Assembly (NCBI GenBank): GCA_046349775.1
Contig: JAXMBS010000007.1
Location: forward strand, 39,140 to 103,139
Direction: 5' to 3'
Source: JAEUIG01 sp046349775
Lineage (GTDB): Bacteria > Planctomycetota > Planctomycetia > Planctomycetales > Planctomycetaceae
Length of the DNA stretch: 64,000 nucleotides
The notes below the pieces were generated by a model. That model saw only the letters and a program-made list of their open reading frames with translations. It was not told the origin of the DNA and made no database searches. Of the stretch, positions 25,649 to 34,618 are shown in pieces. Positions within the stretch are counted from its first letter, which is position 1. Every line of letters begins with the position of its first letter. A program made the translations under genes and the position numbers.

Positions 25649-26437
25649 ATGGAGATTCGTGCATTCGCGGAGCGCGTACTGCTGAGTCCCGAACTGGAGC
25701 TCAAGCTCCAGCAACCGGATGACGTGCTCACCGATATCGAACCGGGACCGGCAGTGCGGCATGTGAAACCCGTCCGGTCGGACAAGCTGCAGTTTGCGCC
25801 CCCACGGCGAGCGCCGGCGATGCCGCGCGGCGAGGCATTGCGCGATCCGCAGCGGCGGGCGGTCGCACACCACATTATGGCAAATCACGAATTGCAGGCG
25901 CTGGAAGTGATGGCGTGGACGCTGTGCGCCTTTCCCGAGGCGCCGGCGGAGTTCCGCAGCGGGATGGTGTGGATCATGGAGGAGGAGCAGCGGCACACGC
26001 GGATGCACGTCGAACGGGCCCGCAAACTGGGACTCGAATTCGGGGACGTGCCGGTGAACTGCTACATCTGGAAAAAGGCGATGGAGTTCCAGTCGCCGCT
26101 GGACTACGTCGCCGGGCTGCCGCTGGTGTTCGAGGCCCGCAACCTCGACCACACGCTGGAATTCGCCGCCGAGTTCGACGCCGTGGGCGACGCCCGCAGC
26201 GCGGCGCTGATGCGGACGATCCATGACGATGAAATCCGGCACGTCGCATTCGGGATCGAGTGGTTGCGACGGATGAAACCGGAGCAGCAGACAGAATGGG
26301 ACGTGTTCAACTCGCACCTGCACTGGCCGCTGCGCGCGTCGAAAGCGCGCGGGGACGTGTTTCAGTCCGAAGCGCGCCGCGCCGCCGGTTTGTCGGAAGA
26401 GTTCATCACGCGCATTCAAGAGGCCGATCCGGCATAA
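25649..26437 (+). CDS. DUF455 family ferritin-like protein
   Basis: A helical protein of about 262 residues belonging, by motif, to the ferritin-like superfamily. It has an N-terminal Glu in NHELQALEVMAW, a first ExxH pair in MEEEQRHTRMH, and a second in HDDEIRHVAFG, which together would make a carboxylate-bridged di-iron site. ATG 25649 begins the family's N-terminus (MEIRAFAERVLLSPELELKL). It is transcribed away from the ketosynthase operon. Oxygenase or hydroxylase activity is plausible but not established for this family as far as I know. Confidence 0.8.
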   Translation: MEIRAFAERVLLSPELELKLQQPDDVLTDIEPGPAVRHVKPVRSDKLQFAPPRRAPAMPRGEALRDPQRRAVAHHIMANHELQALEVMAWTLCAFPEAPAEFRSGMVWIMEEEQRHTRMHVERARKLGLEFGDVPVNCYIWKKAMEFQSPLDYVAGLPLVFEARNLDHTLEFAAEFDAVGDARSAALMRTIHDDEIRHVAFGIEWLRRMKPEQQTEWDVFNSHLHWPLRASKARGDVFQSEARRAAGLSEEFITRIQEADPA

Positions 26438-26460
26438 TGCGAAACGCCGGACGTTGAAGA

Positions 26461-26621
26461 GGAACCACGGAATACACGGAAAGAGGAAAACCAAGAAGTA
26501 CGAACCGCGAAAGGCGCGAAAGGAACGAAAAAAGAAATTCAAAGCGTCTCTCTCTTTTTCGCCGTTTTCGCATCTTTCGCGGTTGATCCCTTTCGGTTTC
26601 GTCCGTGTATTCCGTGGTTCC
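26461..26621. repeat. Composite inverted repeat with period-9 words
   Basis: A perfect 20-bp inverted repeat (26461-26480 and 26602-26621, containing CCACGGAATACACGG) encloses two inner tracts of CGCGAAAGG-type nonamers in opposite orientation. It fills most of the gap between the DUF455 and Gfo/Idh/MocA genes. Confidence 0.75.
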
Positions 26622-26665
26622 CAACTTTCGCATGAAGACGTTTCTCTCGTAACGCAGGATCAATC

Positions 26666-28039
26666 ATGGCACAGCGCCGTCAGTCTCAGTCCATTTCTCG
26701 ACGCGGCTTTGTGGCTCAGTCCGCCGCGGCGGCATTCGCGTTCAGCATTGTGCCGCGGCATGTCCTGGGCGGGGCCGGGTTCCTCCCGCCGAGCGAGCGG
26801 CTGAATTTCGCAGGAATCGGCGCCGGCGGCATGGGGGGCGGCGATATCAGCACCATTGCCAAGCTCGGCGCGAATGTGGTCGCGCTGTGCGACGTGGACG
26901 AGCAGCGTGCCGGCACGTTCAAGGCGTTTCCGCAGGCGCGGCGGTACAAGGACTTTCGCGAGATGCTCGACAAAGAGGCGGCGCATATTGACGCCGTCAC
27001 TGTCGGCACGCCGGATCACATTCACGCCGTCGCGACGATGGCCGCGATCAAGGCCGGCAAGCACGTCTACTGTCAGAAGCCGCTGACACACACGCTGCAC
27101 GAGTGCCGCACCGTAACCGAAGCCGCACGCAAGGCCGGTGTCGCGACGCAGATGGGCAACCAGGGGCACGCCACTGAAGGATCGCGGCTGACGAACGAAT
27201 GGATTCAGGCGGGCATCATCGGTGAGGTCCGCGAGGTGCACGTCTGGTCGGACCGCGCCGGCCGGCTCTGGAAGCAGGGAATCCCGCGCCCAACAGAGAA
27301 GGTCGCCGTCCCCGCCACGCTCGACTGGAACCTCTGGCTGGGGCCGATCCACGAGCGGCCGTATCACCCGTCGTATTGCCCGATGCTGTGGCGCGGCTGG
27401 TGGGACTTCGGTACCGGCGCGATGGGCGACATGGGCTGCCACATCATCGATCACCCGGTGTGGGCCTTGAAGCTCGGCGCGCCCACGCACGTCGAGTCGC
27501 GCACCACGCTCGACGGCTCGTTCCTGGCCGACAACCAGCCGAACTTCGAAACCTACCCGGTGGCGGCGATGATCTACTACGACTTCCCGGCCCGTGGCGA
27601 GTTGCCGCCGGTCCGGATGACCTGGTACGAAGGCGGCCTGATGCCCGCCGCGCCGGCGGCGATGCCCGACGGCGAGCGGCTGCCGGACAACGGCGTGCTG
27701 TACATCGGCAGCAAGGGAGTCATGTATCACAGCTCGCACGGCGGCATGCCGCAGCTGCTCCCCAAGGGACTGCACGAGGACGCCGCGAAGGTGCCCAAGA
27801 CCATGCCGCGCTCGGCCGGCCACTACGAAGAATGGGTCGCCGCGTGCAAAGGGGGCCCGGCGGCGGTCTCGAACTTCGATTACGCCGGTCCGATGACGGA
27901 AATCGCGCTGCTCGGCGTATTATCGCTGCGTGCCCCCGGTCGCCGGCTCGACTGGGACAGCGTGAATCAGAAGATCACGAACGCACCGGAACTCAATCAA
28001 TACGTGCACACGGAATATCGGTCGGGCTACACGCTGTAG
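26666..28039 (+). CDS. TAT-exported Gfo/Idh/MocA family oxidoreductase
   Basis: An NAD(P)-dependent sugar oxidoreductase predicted to be exported folded: the N-terminus carries SRRGFVAQSAAAAFAF, a twin-arginine signal. Then come the dinucleotide fold (GIGAGGMGGGDI), the EKP-like motif as QKPLTHTLHECR, and the GFO_IDH_MocA C-terminal domain. 457 residues, usual for planctomycete members. The next gene, 39 bp downstream, is a DUF1080 protein. Both families are linked to 3-keto-glycoside chemistry, so the pair may oxidise and hydrolyse a disaccharide or glycoside outside the cytoplasm. Confidence 0.85.
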   Translation: MAQRRQSQSISRRGFVAQSAAAAFAFSIVPRHVLGGAGFLPPSERLNFAGIGAGGMGGGDISTIAKLGANVVALCDVDEQRAGTFKAFPQARRYKDFREMLDKEAAHIDAVTVGTPDHIHAVATMAAIKAGKHVYCQKPLTHTLHECRTVTEAARKAGVATQMGNQGHATEGSRLTNEWIQAGIIGEVREVHVWSDRAGRLWKQGIPRPTEKVAVPATLDWNLWLGPIHERPYHPSYCPMLWRGWWDFGTGAMGDMGCHIIDHPVWALKLGAPTHVESRTTLDGSFLADNQPNFETYPVAAMIYYDFPARGELPPVRMTWYEGGLMPAAPAAMPDGERLPDNGVLYIGSKGVMYHSSHGGMPQLLPKGLHEDAAKVPKTMPRSAGHYEEWVAACKGGPAAVSNFDYAGPMTEIALLGVLSLRAPGRRLDWDSVNQKITNAPELNQYVHTEYRSGYTL

Positions 28040-28040
28040 C

Positions 28041-28068
28041 GAGAGCGGAAAGCGGAAGCAGAAACCGG
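28041..28068. repeat. Period-7 repeat just after a stop codon
   Basis: Four purine-rich heptads of the GAAAGCG type directly after the TAG at 28037-28039, filling most of the gap to the DUF1080 gene. Confidence 0.45.
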
Positions 28069-28078
28069 AGACATCACA

Positions 28079-28771
28079 GTGAATCGACTAGTTTCGTTTG
28101 TCGTCGTGTTGGCTTTATGTGTCTCGTCGACCGCAGCGGACAATGTGCTGACGGACAAGGAAAAGGACGCCGGCTGGAAGCTGCTGTTTGACGGTAAGAC
28201 CACCGATGGCTGGATCACGATCAAGTCGGAACCGGTGTCGCAGTCGAACGTCCAGGCGGATGGGCTCAATCCGCATCCGTGCAACTACATGCTCGTCTAC
28301 AAGGAACCCGTCGAAGACTTTGAACTGGCGCTCGATTTCAAGCTCACGCCGAAGTGCAACAGTGGGGTCTTCTTCCGGACGCATTCACTTACACCCCAGC
28401 CGGGCCGCGACGTGGGCTACAACGGTATTGAGATCGCGATCGACGACACGACGACGGCCGGGTTTCACGATACCGGCGCGATCTATGACCTGGTGAAGCC
28501 GAAGAAGAACGCGATGAAACCGGTCGGCGAATGGAATCACCTTGTGCTGACGTGCCGCGGGGCCAAAGTGACTGTGGAGATCAACGGAGAAGAAGTGACG
28601 ACGGCCGACTTCGACCAGTGGACCAAAGCCGGCTACCGGCCGGACGGCTCGCAGCACAAGTTTCCCGAATCGGCGTATCGCGACCACCCGCACAAGGGCT
28701 ACATCGGCCTGCAGGACCACGGGGGCAACTGCTGGTACAAGAACATCAAGCTGAGGAAGGTCGGCGGTTGA
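28079..28771 (+). CDS. DUF1080 protein (3-keto-disaccharide hydrolase family)
   Basis: A secreted concanavalin-like jelly-roll protein of 230 residues. The GTG start opens a signal peptide (about residues 1-20, ending SSTAA). Family landmarks are GWKLLFDGKTTDGW, FELALDFKLTPKCNSGVFFRT, YNGIEIAID, GEWNHLVLTCRG, and HKGYIGLQDHGG near the end. It probably acts on 3-keto sugars produced by a partner oxidoreductase such as the preceding gene. The stop codon lies within a short GGTTGAC repeat. Confidence 0.85.
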   Translation: MNRLVSFVVVLALCVSSTAADNVLTDKEKDAGWKLLFDGKTTDGWITIKSEPVSQSNVQADGLNPHPCNYMLVYKEPVEDFELALDFKLTPKCNSGVFFRTHSLTPQPGRDVGYNGIEIAIDDTTTAGFHDTGAIYDLVKPKKNAMKPVGEWNHLVLTCRGAKVTVEINGEEVTTADFDQWTKAGYRPDGSQHKFPESAYRDHPHKGYIGLQDHGGNCWYKNIKLRKVGG

Positions 28772-28828
28772 CGGTTGATCGAGATTCACTAACTGGCGAT
28801 CACGGTCACAGCCATCACGGTTCACCAA
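28765..28828. repeat. Short period-7 pair followed by period-9 words
   Basis: Two CGGTTGA heptads overlapping the DUF1080 stop codon (28769-28771), then three nonamers of the GTCACAGCC / ATCACGGTT type at 28796-28828. Confidence 0.5.
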
Positions 28829-28866
28829 TCCAGGAGAGGTGATTGAGTGCTTGTGCTGGCCGCCCT

Positions 28867-29904
28867 TTACGTCCCGATCTTGCGAAAGCCCAGCTTTTTC
28901 GTCGTCGGATCCGTGCCGAAATCCCAGCCGTAGAACTGCATCACCGACACGCCCACCATGAACAGCGACATCAGCGCAAGGCCGGCGCACAGTGTGTAGC
29001 CGCTGATCGGGCCGTAAATGTCCTCTTCAATCTCGCCGCTCAACAGGTCGCTGAACTGCGGCTCGGCCGGGACGTAGCGAATCGGAACGGTTGCAGCCCC
29101 CTCGAGCTGGCCCCAGTAGCCACGTTCGACCTCCACGTTCCGGGTGGCGATTTGGCCGTTGTCGCCCGTCACCTGGTATTCGATGCGATGTGTCGTGCCG
29201 TCGGGGGCGACGAACCGGCGCAGGATATTCCCCGCTCCTTCGACACCGCTGGCTGCGAGCAGTTCCTTGCCGCGCCTGGTGTTCCAGGTGTCGAAGGCGA
29301 TAAATCCGGCGCCGATTGCGAACAAGATGCCGATGACCCCGGTGAACAGCGCCATCCGGCGCGCCTTGCTCAATTGCAATTTCCCGGACACGTTCTCCGG
29401 CTGAGTTTCGATGTGGCTGCGCACCTGACTGACCAGCTTTTCGAAGTCGTCGAAGTCGTTGCTGATGACCGCCAGCGCCTTGCCGCGCTTATCGAACAGG
29501 GTGAGCCGTCGCTTGTGGGCCAACGGAGCATCGGCGGCCGAAGCGAGGCCAATGTCTTCCCAGGCGATCGTGCGGCCCCCTGGTCCGCCGGTGAGGGTGA
29601 TGCCGTCCTGATCCACAATGACTTCCGACGGGCTGCGGATGGAGGTCCAGCCGCGAAAGATCGCGCCGAGACCGAGCAGGATCGGGATCGTCGTCATCGA
29701 TTGCAGCGTGACCTGATTGACTCGCACGAGCAGGCAGATGACGAAGCCGATCAGGGCGAAGCCCATCAGCGCGAGTCCGCCGAGGATCAGGAGTATCCCG
29801 GACGTGTTGGACGACTGGCGCCGGAGGAACACGTCGGCCGGGGGAGCGCCGGGAGTGGTTGGTTTGCCCCGGCGTTTGGGAAGCGAACTGTCTGGATGCG
29901 GCAC
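28867..29904 (-). CDS. DUF3592-like membrane protein
   Basis: A 345-residue membrane protein. Paired N-terminal helices (about residues 36-58 and 68-86) precede a cytoplasmic PH-like strand region (EVIVDQDGITLTGGPGGRTIAWEDIG), a third helix (ALFTGVIGILFAIGAGFIAF), an extracytoplasmic DUF3592-like domain (HRIEYQVTGDNGQIATRNVEV, then ATVPIRYVPAEPQFSDL), and a last helix. Function unknown. It faces the DUF1080 gene convergently. Confidence 0.7.
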   Translation of the reverse strand: MPHPDSSLPKRRGKPTTPGAPPADVFLRRQSSNTSGILLILGGLALMGFALIGFVICLLVRVNQVTLQSMTTIPILLGLGAIFRGWTSIRSPSEVIVDQDGITLTGGPGGRTIAWEDIGLASAADAPLAHKRRLTLFDKRGKALAVISNDFDDFEKLVSQVRSHIETQPENVSGKLQLSKARRMALFTGVIGILFAIGAGFIAFDTWNTRRGKELLAASGVEGAGNILRRFVAPDGTTHRIEYQVTGDNGQIATRNVEVERGYWGQLEGAATVPIRYVPAEPQFSDLLSGEIEEDIYGPISGYTLCAGLALMSLFMVGVSVMQFYGWDFGTDPTTKKLGFRKIGT

Positions 29905-30174
29905 AATTTATGGTTCAGTCATGCTGCGTTCCCAAAGGAGTTTGACAGCCAGCGACGCAAGCCTCGAGGTTTTGCTGCGGCGACGCACATGGCATTACAT
30001 CCGTGCGCGCCCCGCAGGGCAATCAACGTCTGGCCCCGTACGACCGATGTGAGCGGACTGATGTGCGGAATTGCTGTGGCCTGTAGAGCGTGGACGTGTT
30101 ACAAAGATCACATCAACGCCTGCTGATGTTCGCCATGATGGTGAAGCAGGTTTGTTGCTGGCGGAGCACGGCTG
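29905..30174. other. Divergent intergenic region, nothing recognised
   Basis: About 270 bp between two divergently transcribed genes. No repeat or clear promoter was recognised. Confidence 0.3.
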
Positions 30175-31548
30175 ATGCTGACGTTGCAGTCTTGTCCGGA
30201 TTCGCGACCGTTCTGCGACGGACTCTCTCGCCGCAGTCTGCTGAAGATCGGCACGCTGGCGGCGCTCGGCCAGGCGGGAGGTTGGTCGCTCCCGAGTCTA
30301 CTGCGAGCCGAAGCCGCCGCTGGAAAACCGCGCTCGCCCAAGTCGGTCATCATGATCTACCTGGTTGGCGGACCGCCGCATCAGGACATGTTCGACCTCA
30401 AGCCCTATGCGCCGCGCGAAGTCGCCGGGCCGTGGCGGCCGATCGCCACCCGCGTGCCGGGGATGGAAATCTGCGAAGCGTTTCCACGATTGGCCGCAAT
30501 CGCCGACAAGTTCACGATTATTCGTTCGCTCGTCGGCAACCAGGCGGACCATGATGCGATCCAGGTGTTCAACGGACACCATCCGCAACAGGCGACCCCG
30601 GCCGGCGGCTGGCCGCAGTTCGGTTCCATGGTCGCCAAGGTGCAGGGGCCGGCGCATCCCGCAGCTCCGCCGTTCGTCAGCGTGTGCTACACGTGCAGTC
30701 ACCCACCATACAACGAACCCGGACCCGGCTTCCTCGGTTCGGCGCATTCTCCGTTCCGGCCTCTGGACGCCGCGCGAGACAACCTCGTCCTCAAGGACGT
30801 GACGCTGGACCGGCTCGGCGACCGGACATCGCTCCTGCGAAGCTTTGACCGGCTGCGACGCGATGCGGACATCACGGCGCGCATGTCGGGGATGGACGCC
30901 TTCACCGAGCAGGCGATGGGACTGCTGACGTCGTCGCGACTGGCGGAGGCGCTCGACATCTCGCGCGAGGATCCCGAAACGATCGCGCGTTATGGCAAGG
31001 GAGATCCGACGGTGTTCATCGACGGCAACGGCGCGCCCCGCGTCCCGCAGAGCCTGCTCATGGCGCGGCGGCTGATCGAGGCCGGCGTGCGAATCGTCAC
31101 GCTCAACTACAGCAAGTGGGACTGGCACGGGGGCTCATACGACACGATCTTCAATCGCGAGAAGGAGGACTTCCCGATCTTCGATCAGTGCGTGAGCGCC
31201 CTGCTCGACGATCTGCACGTCCGCGGACTGGCGGACGACTGCGCGGTTGTGATCTGGGGTGAATTCGGCCGGACGCCGAAAATCAGCGACATCGTCGGCC
31301 GCGATCACTGGCCGCAGGTGAACTGCGCGCTGCTGGCGGGGGGGCGCATGCGGCAGGGGCAGGTCATCGGCGCAACCGACCGGATCGCGGGGGAGGCGAC
31401 TGATCGCCCGGTGACGTTCGGCGAGGTCTATGCGACGCTGTTCCGGCACCTGGGCATCGACGTACAGCGGACGACGCTGACTGATTTGAATGGCCGCCCG
31501 CAATATCTGGTCGAGAATGCCGCAGCGCCATTGCCGGAACTGGCTTGA
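30175..31548 (+). CDS. DUF1501 protein (alkaline-phosphatase superfamily fold), first copy
   Basis: An exported protein of 457 residues with a twin-arginine-like N-terminus (LSRRSLLKIGTLAALGQ). DUF1501 landmarks are VIMIYLVGGPPHQDMFDLKP near the start, the long middle region with QATPAGGWPQFGSMV, the FGRTPKI turn and the metal-type GRDHW motif, followed by AGGRMRQGQVIGATDR. The fold belongs with sulfatases and phosphatases. No DUF1549/DUF1553 cytochrome partner, common beside DUF1501 genes in planctomycetes, is adjacent. Substrate unknown. Confidence 0.85.
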   Translation: MLTLQSCPDSRPFCDGLSRRSLLKIGTLAALGQAGGWSLPSLLRAEAAAGKPRSPKSVIMIYLVGGPPHQDMFDLKPYAPREVAGPWRPIATRVPGMEICEAFPRLAAIADKFTIIRSLVGNQADHDAIQVFNGHHPQQATPAGGWPQFGSMVAKVQGPAHPAAPPFVSVCYTCSHPPYNEPGPGFLGSAHSPFRPLDAARDNLVLKDVTLDRLGDRTSLLRSFDRLRRDADITARMSGMDAFTEQAMGLLTSSRLAEALDISREDPETIARYGKGDPTVFIDGNGAPRVPQSLLMARRLIEAGVRIVTLNYSKWDWHGGSYDTIFNREKEDFPIFDQCVSALLDDLHVRGLADDCAVVIWGEFGRTPKISDIVGRDHWPQVNCALLAGGRMRQGQVIGATDRIAGEATDRPVTFGEVYATLFRHLGIDVQRTTLTDLNGRPQYLVENAAAPLPELA

Positions 31549-31703
31549 TCCATCAAGCGCCCGGTTCGCTGGCCGCAAATTCGGCACAATCGTCAAAGTT
31601 TGCGCCGCTTGACAGCCGATACCAGTAATGCGCTGAGGGTCCGCCCGTCGGTCGCGCGCATCGAGTTGATCCAACACGCACTCCCATCCCTGAGACTGCG
31701 CCA

Positions 31704-33164
31704 TTGGCGCCGGCATGCTTCTGCCGCTGTTTGAATCTGGTGCCGTCGTTCTGGCGGCCAGCGGGACTGTGCGTACTGCTGATCGCCGTCTGTGGAACGA
31801 TCCCGGTGCTGGCTCAGGCGCCAACGCCTGACGAACTCGCATTGCCGGCGCCCGTCGCAGGTTCCATTGCTCAGACGGCGTTCCAGACCGAGCAGGAGCC
31901 GTTCGTTGAAGCGGTTGAGGAGACCGCAGACGAACCGGACTATCCGCTGCGGGCGAACTTCGGCGATGGTTTCCGGCTGGAAACGGCCGACCGGCAGTAC
32001 CAGCTGCGGATCCGTGTGCTGAACCAGGTCGACGGCAAGCTGTTTATTCCCACCGACCAGGAGCCGGCGCGCAGCGGGCTCTACATTCCGCGGTTCCGGT
32101 TTTACTTCGAAGGCCAGCTCACCGACTTGTTTCAATACGAGCTGTCGGTGCAGCGGAGCGTCGAGGGTGTGTTCGACGTCCTCGACGCCAACGTCAACTT
32201 TCACGTGAACGACGGCTTCCAGGTTCGCGTCGGCCGCGCACTCGTCCCCTACAGTTTTGCGTGGTACGACCACCTGGAGCAGTATTACATCGCTCCTGAG
32301 CGGGGGTTGTTTCCCCTGAACTTCGGGCTGGCGCGGCAGTCGCAGGTCGTCGCCCACGGACGCTTGTTTGATGACGAGTTGCAATACGCCATCGGCGCGA
32401 CATTTGGCCAGCTCGCAGGGCTGGCTGACACGAACAGCACGCGCGATGGGTTGGCCTACGTCAACCTGCGGCCGTGGCTGCACTCGGAGACGCTGCCGCT
32501 GCTGCGGTTTCTGAATCTCGGCGGATCGTTCGCCGCTGGCCAGCAGGTCGATCCCGGCACGCCGTTGCCGCTGCGGACCTCCCTGCAGACGTCGGAGAAC
32601 GACGAAGCGGCGCAGGCGGCGTCATCAATTTTCCTGGAGTACAACCCCACCGCGATTTCGCTCGGTAACCGCTCGCAGGCGGCCGCACACGCGGCCTGGT
32701 ATGTAGGAGGTCTGTCGCTGGAGACTGAATGGTACACAGCGAGTTTCACCGCCAAACCGGACCCCGCGGCAAAGTCAGTGACCGTGCCGGTCGCAGGGTA
32801 TGACGCCACATTGGGGTGGTTCGTCACGGGTGAGACGATCGAAGGCCGCGGGCCGGTGAATCCGCTGCGGCCGTTCACGTCGCCGACGGGGTTCGGGCCG
32901 GGCGCGCTGGAACTGTTCGGCCGGTACTCGGAGCTGGACATCGGCAACCGCATCTTCACCGCCGGTCTCGCCGACCCGACGAAGTGGACGAACCGCGCGG
33001 CGATCACAGATATCGGCTGGAACTGGTATCTCAACCGGTTCGTACGGATCACGTTCGACTGGCAACACGCGATGTACGCCGACCCGGTGCTGCTGAACGA
33101 AGCGAAAGACCTGCGCTCGCGACACAACGATTTGTATTGGCTGCGGTGCCAGTTGTACTTCTGA
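31704..33164 (+). CDS. Phosphate-selective porin O/P-like outer membrane protein
   Basis: A signal peptide ending near VLAQAP is followed by a long beta-rich barrel. Family-typical stretches are YQLRIRVLNQVDGKLF, YIPRFRFYFEGQLTDLFQYELS, ANVNFHVNDGFQVRVGRALVPYSF, and an aromatic final strand ending LRCQLYF. 486 residues fits a 16-stranded OprP-type porin. A stop codon after a terminal Phe is the usual signal for outer-membrane barrel insertion, so the organism has an outer membrane. Preference for phosphate cannot be judged. Confidence 0.85.
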   Translation: MAPACFCRCLNLVPSFWRPAGLCVLLIAVCGTIPVLAQAPTPDELALPAPVAGSIAQTAFQTEQEPFVEAVEETADEPDYPLRANFGDGFRLETADRQYQLRIRVLNQVDGKLFIPTDQEPARSGLYIPRFRFYFEGQLTDLFQYELSVQRSVEGVFDVLDANVNFHVNDGFQVRVGRALVPYSFAWYDHLEQYYIAPERGLFPLNFGLARQSQVVAHGRLFDDELQYAIGATFGQLAGLADTNSTRDGLAYVNLRPWLHSETLPLLRFLNLGGSFAAGQQVDPGTPLPLRTSLQTSENDEAAQAASSIFLEYNPTAISLGNRSQAAAHAAWYVGGLSLETEWYTASFTAKPDPAAKSVTVPVAGYDATLGWFVTGETIEGRGPVNPLRPFTSPTGFGPGALELFGRYSELDIGNRIFTAGLADPTKWTNRAAITDIGWNWYLNRFVRITFDWQHAMYADPVLLNEAKDLRSRHNDLYWLRCQLYF

Positions 33165-33275
33165 GCAGGGCCGCCGGACCGCTCGTCGCAGGCCCGCATT
33201 GTCAGTCGCGACAACGCGAGTTATCGTAAATCCCTCGCGCGGAGTGCGATGGTCTCTGTCCCGAAAGGGGACACC

Positions 33276-34460
33276 ATGCGGCGAAACCTCATCTCGGCTT
33301 TGATCGCGCTGGCGATCTGCGCATTCGACGGCCTACAGGTCATCGCACAGGACGGCGACACGCTGATTGCCAATATGCGGCTCACCGGCAAACCCGCGCT
33401 GATCATCGCCGGCAATGAAAGTTGCGTGTACTGCCGGCAGATGGCGAAGGAACTGGCCGAGAACGCAGCGATCCAGCCGCTCGTGCAGCAGTTCTTCGTC
33501 GTGAAAGTCGACACCGATTCGGCCGACTGGCCGGTGCTGCAAAGGGCCTTTCAGTTCGACAAAGACGGAATTCCTGCCGTGTTCGTCGTCCGTGGCGACG
33601 GCAAGCTGCTGTACTCGGAATCGGGCAAGCCGCGCGACATGCAGGCCTTCCTGCAGAACCGGCTGGAATCGGCCGGAACGATTCTGGACGAACGCAAACT
33701 GGACACGCTGCAGAAAGCGGCCCGCGACGCCCAGGCCGCCTTCAAGCGGCGGAAGTTCGCGCAGGCGGTCCAGATCGTCAATGACAACAACGGCTCCGGC
33801 AGCTTTGCCGCCGCGGCGGTGGCGCTGTCCGAGCTTGCGGACCAGTTGCAGTCGCAGGCCATCGCCGCGGCCAACAAGGCCGAGGCCAGGATCACGAACA
33901 ACAAGCAGCCGGCACAGGCGGCGATCGAACTGGTGCAACTGCGTCGCGATTTCACCGACCATCAGGCCGCCCGGGCGCACATTGAGTCTGTCTGGTCGAA
34001 ACTGGCCGACAGCGACTCCCACAAGGGCCTGATGCAGCAGGCGGAAAAGCTGGAAGAGGCAGCGCGGCTGCAGAAGGACAAGCAGTGGCAGGACGCCTTG
34101 GCGATCTACCAGGAAGTGGTGGCTGCGGGCACTGATTCGCCGGCCGGGAAGTTCGCAGAGGATCAGATCGCGATGGTCGAGCGGCGACTGGCCGCCAAGA
34201 CCGGCAAACCCGGCGCGGCTGCGCCGACCGCCGACGAGCCGCAGGCCGAAGCGGATGGGGACGCCACCGCCGCGGACAAGTCCTCAACGGACGCAACATC
34301 CGGCGACGTGAAGAAGGCGGCGTCTTGCCTGAAGATGGCGAAGCTGTTCCACAAAAAGGATCCGGCAAAGGCTCGCGACTATCTGGAGAAGGCCATCGCG
34401 GCAGCGCCGGAGTCAGACGAGGCTGAAGAAGCGCAGAAGCTGCTCGATGCGCTGGAGTAG
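33276..34460 (+). CDS. Secreted thioredoxin-fold protein with helical repeat tail
   Basis: ATG 33276 follows an AAAGGGGA ribosome site and starts a signal peptide (to about residue 25). A thioredoxin-like domain follows, with the redox pair Cys50 and Cys53 (NESCVYCRQMAKEL) and VKVDTDSADWPVLQRAF. After about residue 130 the protein becomes helical and Lys/Ala/Gln-rich, resembling degenerate TPR repeats (DALAIYQEVVAAG, ending ARDYLEKAIAAAPESDEAEEAQKLLDAL). Probably a periplasmic thiol-disulfide protein with a protein-binding tail. Specific partner unknown. Confidence 0.75.
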   Translation: MRRNLISALIALAICAFDGLQVIAQDGDTLIANMRLTGKPALIIAGNESCVYCRQMAKELAENAAIQPLVQQFFVVKVDTDSADWPVLQRAFQFDKDGIPAVFVVRGDGKLLYSESGKPRDMQAFLQNRLESAGTILDERKLDTLQKAARDAQAAFKRRKFAQAVQIVNDNNGSGSFAAAAVALSELADQLQSQAIAAANKAEARITNNKQPAQAAIELVQLRRDFTDHQAARAHIESVWSKLADSDSHKGLMQQAEKLEEAARLQKDKQWQDALAIYQEVVAAGTDSPAGKFAEDQIAMVERRLAAKTGKPGAAAPTADEPQAEADGDATAADKSSTDATSGDVKKAASCLKMAKLFHKKDPAKARDYLEKAIAAAPESDEAEEAQKLLDALE

Positions 34461-34475
34461 CCGGCGTCGTGCCGG

Positions 34476-34496
34476 GCGGGAGCGGAAGGCTCCCGC
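34476..34496. repeat. Small hairpin after the thioredoxin-fold gene
   Basis: 8-bp perfect stem (GCGGGAGC / GCTCCCGC) with a 5-base loop. No T-run follows, so it is a weak terminator candidate. It may be another interspersed palindrome. Confidence 0.5.
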
Positions 34497-34511
34497 GGGG
34501 ATCGTCAGCGA

Positions 34512-34618
34512 CTATTCCTTGATGACGTTGAGGTGCTTGCGCTCCGGCATTTCGCGGATCGAGACCCAATACTCCTCGCGCACGTCCTCATCAATCTCGA
34601 TCACTCCGCCGTAGCCTC
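34512..34618 (-). pseudogene. 3' remnant of an unrecognised gene, cut off by a repeat
   Basis: The minus strand reads GGVIEIDEDVREEYWVSIRE followed by MPERKHLNVIKE and a TAG (34512-34514). It looks protein-like (acidic, aromatic, no low complexity), but there is no start codon: upstream, the frame enters the inverted repeat beginning at 34619 and soon meets a stop. It appears to be the last 34 or so codons of a gene whose 5' part was lost or displaced at the repeat. Not recognised. Confidence 0.45.

Noticed and set aside
34476..34496. Intrinsic terminator after the thioredoxin-fold gene
   Set aside because: The hairpin is good but no T-run follows, so it was listed only as a hairpin.
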